From Bettongia penicillata ogilbyi (taxonomy: Eukaryota > Chordata > Mammalia > Diprotodontia > Potoroidae), in contig JAJHZJ010000699.1 of the NCBI GenBank assembly GCA_023548195.1, positions 4,001,175 through 4,065,174 of the forward strand: a stretch of 64,000 nt of DNA, written 5' to 3'. Both the position numbers and the translations under genes were made by a program. This document shows, in pieces, positions 48,180 to 61,895 of this stretch. Position 1 is the stretch's first letter. Each line of letters starts with the position of its first letter. Below the pieces are notes generated by a model that saw only the letters and a program-made list of their open reading frames with translations, did no database searches and was not told where the DNA came from.

Positions 48180-48420
48180 CTATTATGTGCCAGGAACTGT
48201 ATTAAGTTCTTTTCAAATATTATCTCATTTCATCTTCACAACTCTGTGAGGTAGGTGCTGTTTGCCCATTTTACAGCTGAGGAAACTGACGCAAACAAAG
48301 GTTAAGTGATGCACCCCATGGTCACCTAGCTAGTATGTGTGACACTGGATTTGAACTCAGGCATTCCTGACTCCAGGTCCAGCAATGCATACTGTACATG
48401 GTACCTAGCAGCCTCAGTGA
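48180..48420 (-). repeat. THER1-type CORE-SINE, antisense
   Basis: CCCATTTTACAGCTGAGGAA, GGATTTGAACTCAGGCATTC, CTGACTCCAGGTCCAGCAAT: the reverse of a THER1/MIR-like element. Confidence 0.82.
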
Positions 48421-48699
48421 ATATATATGATCATCCTTCTTTCAAAAGATAATGTTCCTGGTCATGTTATTTTCCAGGTCAGATCGCTACCTGAGAAGGA
48501 AGCTGTGAAGCAAAAATAATGTTGTGGCAAGATAAGGTATTAGGTGGGTAATAGCATTCCTTAATTCCTAAATTATTTGTGCTTGGTAATTAAATGGAAG
48601 AATATAGCCTAATAATACTGCACAAGCGTGCTAATTGCTAAATGTGAATTTAGCTAATGCTAAATGCTTCAAAATTCAGAATAAAATAAGTCTATCTGT

Positions 48700-48880
48700 T
48701 CAAAGGGGAGGCACTGGAAAGAGCTTAAGATTTGGAATAAAGAATCAAGGTTTAAGTCCCTCTCTGTCATTTAATAACCATAGAACCTCAGATAAAGCAC
48801 TCAAAAACGTGAATAAAAATAGTGATGAGAGTGATACAGTATATAATAATTACAATAATGATACAATCGAGAAACATCTT
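48700..48880 (+). repeat. MIR-like SINE
   Basis: GGCACTGGAAAGAGCTTAAG, AAGTCCCTCTCTGTCATTT, CTCAGATAAAGCACTCAAA: decayed. Confidence 0.5.
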
Positions 48881-48951
48881 AAGCTAACCTTGATTACAGT
48901 AAACTAAAAGCAAGGCAAAAGAGTATAAAAGTCATGTTAATTAAGAAATGT

Positions 48952-48954
<3 letters not shown>

Positions 48955-49009
<55 letters not shown>
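48955..49009. repeat. Pure (AT)n microsatellite, 55 nt
   Basis: An uninterrupted AT dinucleotide run in the MEGF10 intron between exons F and G. Its nearer end is 57 nt downstream of the exon F donor. Runs this long and pure can extrude cruciforms and are usually polymorphic. Confidence 0.97.
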
Positions 49010-49010
<1 letters not shown>

Positions 49011-49061
49011 TGTGCAATGTCACAGAAACGTTCTAAACCCTTTCATTGTCCATTAATGTTA

Positions 49062-50748
<1,687 letters not shown>

Positions 50749-51483
50749 TTAGGGACAAATAAGGATAAAGGGGATGAAAGGAAGAAATAGGAGGTCAATG
50801 GAAATATAACCCAGAATGAAGGAATCTAATTCAGGGGATACAGGATGATGAAAGGGTAGGAGAAGAACAATGATGCACATACCCTCTCACTGATGTTATT
50901 TAAGTATGAAGATACAGTTCTTACCAGCGCATCATTATTCACTAGCAAGAAGTGTCAGTATTGTTGTAACAGTTTAACCATTAGTACTGCTCCTATAATC
51001 TTTTAAAGCAATATCAACTCAAACCTATGGAAGTATGAGGGGGAGGAGTTTGGGGGTGGGGCTACCACTTCATCAATTTGCCATTAAAATCCTTCAAAGC
51101 ACTTTATTTTAAGCAATAATTACTGTCCAATTCCTTTCCCGCAATATTGAAATTATCAAGAATTATCTGCTACTAGAAAAGAATATCATATTGATAGACT
51201 ACTCAGTATATGAAGACAAATATTCAAAGGTATTTTGTAAGGAAGGAAAGATGTGGTCAGCACAACAGGTGCTTCTCAATAATATTTATGTAAGAGCGAA
51301 CTCTTGCTCATCACCTAGAGACCCCTTTGGCTTATACAGGTTAGTAAGTTGAGTTTCAAGAGTCAGATTTAGGATTTTAGGAATCTTTTCTATAAATCAA
51401 GTTTAAATCCATCTTGTGTGAGATGGTGCTTTTCCAAAACTAGACTTTTTTTCACGTTATCTTGTGGTGAGACTGTGAAAGTT

Positions 51484-51514
51484 ACACACAAACACACACA
51501 CACACACACACACA
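51484..51514. repeat. (CA)n microsatellite
   Basis: ACACACAAACACACACACAC run followed by AAGACC. In the MEGF10 intron between exons D and E. Confidence 0.95.
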
Positions 51515-51559
51515 AGACCTGCGGCACCCACAGCCCCCACAGTCACTGCAATTCATTTT

Positions 51560-51700
51560 TACACAATATTTTAAAATTTGTAAAGTGCTTTCCTTACAAC
51601 CCTGTGAGAGAGTTTGGACAAGCTGGATGATTCTCATTTGAACAAACTGAGCCTTAGAGAAATTAAAATTCCCTGCCTGAAGTCAAGTAATTTGTTGTCT
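51560..51700 (-). repeat. MIR-like SINE, antisense
   Basis: GTAAAGTGCTTTCCTTACAA, CTGAGCCTTAGAGAAATT: decayed antisense MIR. Confidence 0.5.
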
Positions 51701-52079
51701 AAGTCACCGAAATCTAGTAGTCATTGGAGATTCATTTTATGGCATGCCCAAGAATATATGATGATTTTCAGTCTAAAGTTTTGTTAATTAGAAAACAATC
51801 TAAAATGTGTCTAGATACTCCTACAACTCAGGGAGATGCCTTCTAGCCTATTGAATATCTGCCACTTTACGGAAGGATAGCTTTCAAAAAAGCATGAATG
51901 AAGCTGACATTAAGAAAGTTAAAAAAAAAGTCTAGGAATGTGAACATCCAATTTACAAACACTCTCACATACCGAAAACATGGCTGCTGCACCTTGTCGC
52001 TTCCAACTCAACCTATTCATTAAATTTAATTAATAATTAGCCTTAATTCTCCATACTATTATAGCAAAAGAAAAATTGG

Positions 52080-52235
52080 CATGAAGTCCCAAAGATCTGA
52101 ATTTAAGTCTTGACTCTGATACATTGGTTTTGTGATCCTGGATAGATGATTTAACCTCTTAATGCCCCAGGAAATCTCTAAGATGCTAAGATGCCCTGCA
52201 TTTGTAAAGGAACTTTCTCACTAGGAGCTCCCTAA
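52080..52235 (+). repeat. MIR-like SINE
   Basis: CTGAATTTAAGTCTTGACTC, TTTGTGATCCTGGATAGATG, TTTAACCTCTTAATGCC. Confidence 0.6.
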
Positions 52236-52475
52236 AGAAAGGAAATCACAGGCCCAATCAAAAAAAGTGAAAATGGTATATATAGTTATAAGTTTTTTCC
52301 ATTGCAATCATTTTTTCATGCATAGGTACACTGAACTAAATAGAGGATAGCTTGGGATCCTAACCAATCAATGACATTGTTCCACTGGGAAAGTGAATTT
52401 CAAGTAACCCCTTGCAAACAAATTCATGGAACACAACTTGTTTATAATTTGGGAAATCTCTGTATTGTAGAATTA

Positions 52476-52733
<258 letters not shown>

Positions 52734-52834
52734 TCACTAGGTAGGGAAAATGTTACCTTAAAATAAATAAAAACATTAAAATATCCCAATTTCCCCTAAA
52801 TAAACATAAATTTATTCCACTGGCATAGGGAAAA

Positions 52835-53040
52835 GATGGTTGGACTTAGAGGCAAGAGATATATTTGAATCTCACCTTACATACTTTTCATTGGTGGCCT
52901 TAAGCAAACATCTAAATTCTATAACTTCAGTTTCTTCATCTGTAAAATGGACAGCAATACGTTTCTTACCTATCCCATAGAGGTGATAGGGGAAAATATT
53001 TGCAGACTTTAATGTACTATAGAAATAGAATTGCTATTCT
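52835..53040 (+). repeat. MIR
   Basis: GGTTGGACTTAGAGGCAAGA, TCAGTTTCTTCATCTGTAAA, ATGGACAGC, then GATAGGGGAAAATATTTG. It lies just upstream (in transcript terms) of exon D. Confidence 0.75.
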
Positions 53041-55640
53041 TACACAAAAACCTAAACTTAAAACCCATACTAATTAAGCCCGTACTAAATCAGAATTTCT
53101 TTAAATACCAAAACCCCCAACTGTATTTAGAGTACTTGTTTATGGAAAATTAACTACCAAAATTGAAAATAAAATTAATTTATAAAAAATCATGCGTGAT
53201 CATCTTTTTTATTGTGCTGTGTTGTAGAAATGCTTATTTTATTCCATGAATTAAAAATAAAGTAAATCTTTAAAAAGGAAAATTAACTATTGATTTGGAG
53301 GAGACATGGCAAGAAGAGGCAAAAATAGTTCGGAAATAGAAGATGTGTTAGAAAATAAGAATAAATTACCTATAAAAAAATGAGCCCAAAGAAGTGATTC
53401 AATTTACAGAAATCTTATCTATATGTAACTTTTCAGAAACATACCTACCACAGTATAGATAACAGATTAATAAAAATAATTCATCTAAAGTTTTAGGAAT
53501 TAGGAATTAACTAAAAAAATATTTCCCATACTAGTTCTTGCAACATTTAAACTCTGTAGTTTAAATGTAGTAGCTCTGACTCGGGAATATCAAATATCGA
53601 TATGATTTAGAAATATCAAATTTTCGTGATCTGGTTCACCCCTTTTATTTAATATTTACTTCTTTGGAAACTGATCTTACTATCTTATTTATGCTGGTGG
53701 AAGTGCCAGTCTTCTTAGGCAACTCAGTGGTCCTTTGCTCATGGGAATTACACTGATGTAGTTGGGTTTGGTGTGAATACTCTTTCATCGTTAGCCCTGT
53801 TGCAAGTCCGAACTCCCAAACCCCAGGCATCCAATAGCCTCAGCCGGAGCAGCCACTACAGCTCTACTGCCATGCCTGGCTCCTTTTGTTTACAAAGAAG
53901 AAAATCAGGGGACAGAAAAGTGAATGGATTTGCTCAAAGTCTCATGAGCAGCATTTGTGCTTTATTTGTCAGGAAGACGAAACAAGTGTTCAGTAAGTGC
54001 TAACTCTGCACCAGGTACTGTGCTAACACTTAACAGATACTTAGTAAATGCTCACTGATTGACTAACTGATGTCTTCCTCACTCTAAGTCCAGCTCTCTA
54101 CCCAGTGTGCCTCAATATGCAGATTAATATAATGCTTTCCCCCCAAAGATTACAGCATAAAGCAGTACCAAAATCATTTAAAATACTGGGAACTTCTTCA
54201 TTCTGCAATCTCATTTGCCCAAGGAGAGGAGGTATCTTTTATGGGGTATTTTATAATCACCTGTTATTTCATTAAATATTTATATTGTTTTTTTTCTAGA
54301 GATATAATGAGATTACCACTTCTATTTTTGATACACATGCAAATTCCCATGTGTCTCATTCACTGAGTTTTATTTGATAAAAAGTGAAATCTGGAAACAG
54401 GGGTTTTCCTGTCCTGTGAAAGCTATCTCCACCTTTATAGCCATCTCTTTCATTTGCCCAAGTTTCTATGTTTACTATAAAGTCAATTTTTCTCTTTGTA
54501 GAATGTCTGCTAATCATCTGACAAGATATATTAAGTCATATAAGAAATATTGAGGAGGTATAGTAAAGGCAGAAGTTCATAAAGAAATTAATGAAATTGA
54601 TTGTTTTCAAGAGGACTGAAGGCTCTTATTGATGATTCTTAATGATGGTTATGGAGGCAACTTTAATAGAAATATCCTTCTATTCATGCTACCAAACACT
54701 TTTATGTCATTGTACAGATATTCTTCTAGCACATTCTGTTCCCAAAAGAGAATGAAAAGAAAAATTCCAAAATAAAAGAAAATCCGAAGAGGAAAAAATG
54801 TATAGTGTTCAGTTTCTGACAAGATTCTGGCTTGTTTTTCTAAAACATCATTGTTTCTCAGTATCCAGATGTTTCCTAGAATCAGCACTGAAGCCCTAAA
54901 AAAGTATAGCTCCAAGATAACTATAGCAACATTTGGTGGCATATCAAAATTTTACATTACATAAATACAGCACACAGGAAATAGTCATATCTAACACTTC
55001 TCCCCAAATTGCTTTTCCCATCTCCACATTAGTTATTCAAGAGGTCCTGCATTATTATTCTTTCTCAGAAATGTGGAACAACCTCTGGTACTTGCCCAAA
55101 TCAGAAAAGTCTTTGGCTTATGCAAAATGACGGTTAGTGAAAGGCTGCTTGAGTGACAGTTGCTATGAAGTTTAAACCGCATGACCCAGAAGCTGCTGTG
55201 CAAAATAGCAACACAGATATTTCTTGATTCTTCTTCTGTGCAAAGGAAGGTAGGCCAGATTTCAATGACTATGTACTGTATATTTTATGATAAATAGTAC
55301 CAGATTTTCCTAGTATCTAAGTTACTACTTATTTATATGCTATCTTTTGAAGTGGTAATAGTCATTTTGAACCCCTAAGAATTTATTTCAGTGATTTCAC
55401 CTATGCTATCATACTGACATTCGCACACTCACTCATCTCTGTGTCTGGTGATATGAGGAAAGCAAGTTAGAGAAGGTGACATACAGTCTCACGGAGAAGA
55501 TGAAAGGCAGCTGGCCATCCAGTGAACAGACTAAAGTCTGTGGAGGCAGCCCAGAGGTTTGGGATTCAGAGATCTACTTAGGAGGTTAAAACTGCACGGT
55601 CATTCACATGCAGATTATTAGCATAGTACAATGAACACAC
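53041..55640. other. MEGF10 intron between exons C and D, mostly unassigned
   Basis: Weak SINE-like stretches at 53,880-54,070 (AAGTGCTAACTCTGCACCAG, TTAGTAAATGCTCACTGATT). No exon seen. Confidence 0.4.
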
Positions 55641-55649
55641 AGGCTACCA

Positions 55650-55795
55650 AATAATAATAATTGGTACTGATGTACTGCTTTAAGGTTTGCAAAGGACTTC
55701 ACAAATATTATCTCATTTTATTCTCACAGAACTCTGCAAGATAGCTGCTATATGATTGCCTGAAAGTTCCCAAGGTAATTTTTGTCCTGAGAGAA
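55650..55795 (-). repeat. MIR-like SINE 3' part, antisense
   Basis: AATAATAATTGGTACTGATG, CTTCACAAATATTATCTCAT, TTTATTCTCACAGAACTCTG: the reverse MIR 3' half. Confidence 0.65.
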
Positions 55796-55862
55796 TTTGT
55801 CTCATGATTAACCATACTAACTTTCAATAATCTTGAAAAAAATTATATAAGAATAAGTGCTA

Positions 55863-56108
<246 letters not shown>

Positions 56109-56319
56109 TTAAATGAATGAAAGTAGAGGAAGTCATTAATAATTAAAAACCACAGTCAGAAACCACCAGCACCAGGAAATTTGCTTTTCTTTATGTTGTT
56201 TTTTTCATTTGAGGAGATTATCACTCAAATGAAAATAGAATAGCTCAAAGAATAAATACGAGTATATATATATATATGTATATGCATACATATAAGTGTT
56301 TAAAAGCCAGATTCTTTTA

Positions 56320-56595
<276 letters not shown>

Positions 56596-56599
56596 TCAT

Positions 56600-57500
56600 G
56601 GTAATTTTCCATTTTACTTTTTTCTTACTTCCTATATCAAATTTTAGATTAATGGCAAAGACGAAGAAAAGGTCTGTGTTGTCAGAAAATGGTTCATGAA
56701 ATTCTCCAAAGAGAACATGATCAAAAACCTGTAAAGGCTTTTAGTAATGAAAAACAGCAATGAACAGAAATAAGGTCACTTCAGATACAGCTGAGTCACT
56801 GTGCAGCTTACCTGTCCTTCAAGAACTATAACAACAGAAAAAGAAATGCAAAATATATGGGAAAGAGTTTTCTTGCTCAAAAGGTTTCTGGTTAACCTGA
56901 AAGTGATGGTTTTAGAGGTTTGGTTCGCATTTAACTAAAGTTTATTTTACGTTTGCAAATTATGAAACTTTTCAATAGACAAATGTTTCCACTGATCCTA
57001 ACTGCATTTATTAATACCAATGTACCTCCATGCTTTGCTGCCTATAGCACTGACTTAATAAGGAACGGCAGTAGGAGGTAAGGATGACTGCTAAGGCAGT
57101 AAGGTACTGATAGAGTCAATTCAAATGTTATGGATTGAAAGGAATGTTTGCAGGTCAAATGGTTTTTGATTACTCTTTTCAAGACTGATGTCAAGATCAA
57201 GTAAAATATCTGAATGCTATTGCCAATGACCCTCTGTAAAGGTTTGAAGTCTGATTACTTAAATGGGCAATTAAGGATAGAATGGAAAAAAAAAAAAACA
57301 ACATCGTACAAAACTGCTATTGAGGTGAATTCTGCCAAGCGTACAGAGAGCCAACTACATTGTTTATTTTAACCTCTATTTCTACACTCTAATCTCTAAA
57401 GTCAAATGATCTGATCTCCCCAGCTTTCATGCCAAAAGTTTAATGAGGAGAATTATTCTCTAGACATACCCCAGAGAAAAGGAGGAAATAAAATCCTGAT
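56600..57500. other. MEGF10 intron between exons A and B, nothing recognised
   Basis: AT-rich; an A-run near 57,285. No repeat named. Confidence 0.45.
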
Positions 57501-57506
57501 GAGTTA

Positions 57507-58000
<494 letters not shown>

Positions 58001-58319
58001 AACAGCTGTAGTAGTTCTTATATTAGAAATATTGGGTTCCCTAGCTCATACCAATTCTAGCATCTTATTATCAAAAGAATAAACTGGAGATACTTTCTCC
58101 CACAAAAAGAAATCTGTTTGACCATAGACAAGACCCTTTCTGGGGCTCAGTTCCTCATCAGTAAAATGAGGGGGGAGGGTAGACTAGATAGCCTTTACAA
58201 CCTCAGCTTTAATTAAATCTATGATCTTATGCAAAGAAGGAGGAACAGAATATCTCTGATATAAACAGAACTTACTATATTTTCCCTAAGTCCTCCCCTC
58301 TGCCAAATTTTCTTATTTC

Positions 58320-58935
58320 TGTCAAAACCATCCACTATCCTTCTAGTGTCTCAGGGTCATAATCTTGGCCTTAGACTTGACTTATCCTCACTCTTCCTCA
58401 ACCCTCATATGCCATCTACTCCCAAATGTTACCACTTCTTCCTTTAGAGTATTTCTCATATATGACTATTTATTTCATTCATATAGTTACCACCTTAGTT
58501 CAGGCCCTCATCATCTCTCAATTAGATTATTGCAATAGCCTTCTAATTGGTCTCCCTGGCTCCAGCCTCTCCCCATTCCAGTTCATCCTACACAGTGATA
58601 CCAAGGTAATTATCTTTAAGTGCAGATCTAAGTCTGTGACTTCCTTTCTCAACCAGTTCCAGTGGTTTCTCATTGCCTAGGATACCATATAAACTCCTCT
58701 GTTTGACTTTTACCACTTTTTGCAAACTACCCTCAAACTTTCATTGGATTTCTTTGAACATTACTTCTTTTCCTGCACTCTGCTTTTATATTGGCAATTC
58801 CCATGTCCTAAATGTGCTTCCTTCTTCTCCCTCATGGAGTCTTTCTCTTCCTTTAAAATGCAGCTTAGGCACCATAGGAAGGCTTTCTTGTTTCCCCCAA
58901 CCACTAGGCCCCTCCCTCCCAAACTATCTTACTAT
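58320..58935 (+). mobile_element. L2 ORF2 C-terminal/3' region
   Basis: CATCTCTCAATTAGATTATT, GCAATAGCCTTCTAATTGGT, CTCCCTGGCTCCAGCC, GTCTGTGACTTCCTTTCTCA, AGTGGTTTCTCATTGCC: L2 text including the LDYCNSLLIGLP peptide trace. Decayed. Confidence 0.8.
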
Positions 58936-58944
58936 ATGTATAGA

Positions 58945-59225
58945 TATACAGGTAATCAGGACAGGCTGACCAACCAGAAAGATATTGTAATAGTTCAGGT
59001 ATGAGGCAATAAGAGCCTGCTCTGGGAAGGTGACTATGTGAGTACAAAGAAAGGGAGGTCTTACACACATGCACACACACACATGTACATATACATATAC
59101 ACATATATGAGAGTTTATAATGGTAGGAATGACAAAACTTGGCAAAAGACTAAGTATATGGAGGAGTCAAGGATGACAGTGAGATTGTAAGCCTGAGTAA
59201 CTGGCTCACAATGTCCTTGAAAATA
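58945..59225 (-). mobile_element. L2, antisense (first part)
   Basis: GATATTGTAATAGTTCAGGT, ATGAGGCAATAAGAGCCTGC, GGAGTCAAGGATGACAGTGA: the reverse of the same L2 domain as the preceding sense fragment. It contains a short CA/TA simple repeat (59,070-59,107). It is split from 59,860-60,770 by an L1. Confidence 0.7.
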
Positions 59226-59858
59226 ATAGGAAAGAGACCTTAAACTATATCATAAAGTGAGAGCATTGTTGAAGTATAAAATGGATAATTTGGATTATTT
59301 TAAATTAGACTTGTCTTGCATAAATAAAACTTATGCAGCCAAGAATAGAAGGAATGCAGAAAATTGGGGAAAACTTTCATAGACAATCTCTCAGATAGGA
59401 TGTGATTGGGCTGGAATGTTACTGTGGTTGATTTAAAAAAAACATGGAAAGACTTGGATTTATGAATTAAGATGCTGTCCACCTGCAGAGAAAGAGGTGA
59501 CAAGTGGAAATAAGCATAGTATGGTCTTACATATGTCTATGAGTGTATATGTGAATATATATGAATGTTTATAGATATCTAGGTATATATACACACACAT
59601 ATCCATGCTTAATTATGCCAGGGGGAAGGGAAAAATAAAGTAAAAAGTATACAGTAGAGAACAAAAGAAAACTTACAATGAAATAAAGAAAAGCTGGGGA
59701 ACTTTGAAAATGATGTGTAATATTTGTTACATAGGTTTTCTTGAAATGGAAATTTATTGTTTTATATTAAATCCTCTCATACTATTGTGCACATGGCAAT
59801 GTCATTTTTTTTGTATTTAAGTTTAAAATAAATTTTAAAAATTACAAAAAGAGAGAAA
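59226..59858 (+). mobile_element. 5'-truncated, internally deleted L1, nested in L2
   Basis: Starts in ORF2 (GTATAAAATGGATAATTTGG, CAGCCAAGAATAGAAGGAAT; compare about 45,418-45,490) and jumps to 3'UTR (CTGTCCACCTGCAGAGAAAG, TATTGTGCACATGGCAATGT). It ends TTAAGTTTAAAATAAATTTT followed by A-rich sequence. Confidence 0.75.
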
Positions 59859-59859
59859 A

Positions 59860-60770
59860 TTATAGAATAGTCTGGAAGAAGGGAGGGTTGTGAAAGATAA
59901 TGAATTCTGTTCTGGGCATGTTGAATTTGAGATGCCTGTGGAACATCCAGATAGATATGTACTAGAGGCAATTGGTGATGCAGAACAGAAGCGCAAGTGA
60001 GAAATTAAAAGTTGAATATGCCACTCTGGGAGTCACCCGCATGAAGATAACAATTGAGCCCATGGGAGCTGATGGGATCACCAAGAGAGATAGTACAGAG
60101 GGAGAAGAGAGCCTACGATGCCTTGAAGAACACTTTGATGAGTGGGCATGACCTGGATGGAAAACCAACAAAGGAGAGTGAGAGCCATCGGACAGGTATG
60201 AAAAGAAGAAGCCCAGAGAGGAGAGTGTATTAGGAGAAGAAAGCGATTGAAGGCTGCCGAGAAGTAAAAAAGGATAAAGAACGAAAAAGTAATTACAAGA
60301 TCATTGGTGACTTTGAAGACTATTCAGTGAATGATGAGATTTCCAACCAGAATGCAGAAAATGCTTAGAAGCAAGAAAAGGGAGAACAGGTGGAAGGACC
60401 ATGGCTTTTTCAAGGGGTTTAGTGGAGAAGAGAGAAGAAATATCAGACAGGAGCTAGTGAGAATGGTCAAATCAAGTGAGAATTTTTTAGGAATGGGGAG
60501 ACAGGACATGGGTGTTAAGGTGAAAATAAGGAGCAAATAGAAAGGGGCTGAAGATCAGAGTGAGAGGGGGATGATAGAGGGGAAGGGGATAACTGCTTGA
60601 GACAATAGGAAAGGGCAGGAAAGGGTGCATGTTAGAGGGATTCACCTTGGCACAGAGAAGGGTCACTTCCAAGAAAGACAGATGAAAGAGAAGATAGTGG
60701 AGCAAGATCTCTAGGTGATCTGAGAAGGGGATAAAGGAGCTCTTATTTAATGACCTTGTTGAATGATCTC
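59860..60770 (-). mobile_element. L2-like, antisense (second part)
   Basis: TTCTGTTCTGGGCATGTTGA, ATTTGAGATGCCTGTGG (antisense L2), then AGATCATTGGTGACTTTGAA (60,298) and GGGTTTAGTGGAGAAGAGAG further into the same purine-rich consensus. The portion after 60,200 is less certain. Confidence 0.6.
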
Positions 60771-60954
60771 AACTTTTTTTTTTAAATAAAGGTGACATCT
60801 TCATTTGAGGGGGTGGAGGAAAAGGATGCTGTGGGAGACTTGAGAAATTAAAAAAGTCTGGAACAGCCTATAAAGCATAAAGAACTATAATCTTCATATT
60901 TTGTCTGGGATAAGTTTAGCATCTCCCTTATGAGATACTAACTTTAGATATCTA

Positions 60955-61210
60955 TATGCAGCTAGGCAGTATAGTGGATAGTACACTGGAACTGCAGTCA
61001 GATGACTTGAGTTCGAATCCTGCCTCAGACATTTACTAGCCACGAGACATTGGGAAAGTTACTTAACATCTTGGTCTCAGTTCCTCATCTGTATAATAAC
61101 AATAGCACCTACTTCATAGGATTGTTGCGGTGATAAAATGAGTTAATGTATGTAAAGTGCTTCACAAACCTTAAACGTATTTAAATTCTAGCTGTTATGA
61201 ATTCAAATTT
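60955..61210 (+). repeat. THER1-type CORE-SINE, near full length
   Basis: GCTAGGCAGTATAGTGGATA, TTGAGTTCGAATCCTGCCTC (intact B-box-like GTTCGAATCC), TTCCTCATCTGTATAATAAC, TGTAAAGTGCTTCACAAACC. Confidence 0.88.
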
Positions 61211-61264
61211 CCTAAAATGTGAAATACTAAGTATGAAACTTTATTTGGAATATAATGATTCACA

Positions 61265-61425
61265 TTTATACTGTAGTAGTACTTTAGGAGTACAATGTGC
61301 TCCCTCACAACAACCCTAAGAAGAGATAGTATAAGTATTATTCATATTTTACAGATAAGGAAACTGAGGCTGAGAATTGTCACAGCTTGCTTACCATCAA
61401 ATAGTTTTGAAGTCCAATTTGGAGC
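61265..61425 (-). repeat. MIR, antisense
   Basis: CTCACAACAACCCTAAGAAG, ATTTTACAGATAAGGAAACT, GAGGCTGAGAATTGTCACAG. Confidence 0.75.
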
Positions 61426-61774
61426 TACAACTCAATAATCATTCAAGCAAAAGCCATTAAAAATATTGAGCTTCATTCCTTGAACGTTGTTGATATTCTG
61501 AAGAAGGCATAAAAAAGGGTGACTCACCATAGCAAGTAATTTCCTTTCTATTCAACTCAAGCCCTAGGGCTTTCTGTGACTGAGGGTCAAAACTTCAGCT
61601 GCGGAGTGAGCATCTTTTTAAGAGAATCTCTGTTCAGACTTGTGGCCTGCTTTTGTCTTTGTTTATTTAGGCAAATTCTGGACCTAGGGCTATACCTATA
61701 TAGAACATACTGGAGTAGATACTGGGTGGTTAAATGAATTAATATCCCCCAAAAGACTCTGTATGTGTATGTTC

Positions 61775-61895
61775 TAAAATCTAAGAGATCCTAGAGGATG
61801 GTTAGTTTAATATTCCTATTTTATAGATGAGTTTCAGGGATGTTAAGTGACTTCTAGAAGGTTATATTAACAGATATAGTAAAATACCAGTCTCC
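61775..61895 (-). repeat. MIR-like fragment, antisense
   Basis: ATCCTAGAGGATGGTTAGTT, CTATTTTATAGATGAGTTTC, GTTAAGTGACTTCTAGAAGG. Confidence 0.5.

Noticed and set aside
61514..61570. Possible extra MEGF10 exon on minus ending CTATG|GTGAGT
   Set aside because: A good donor and an upstream CACAG give a short open piece, but its translation has one Cys, no EGF pattern, and does not match MEGF10.
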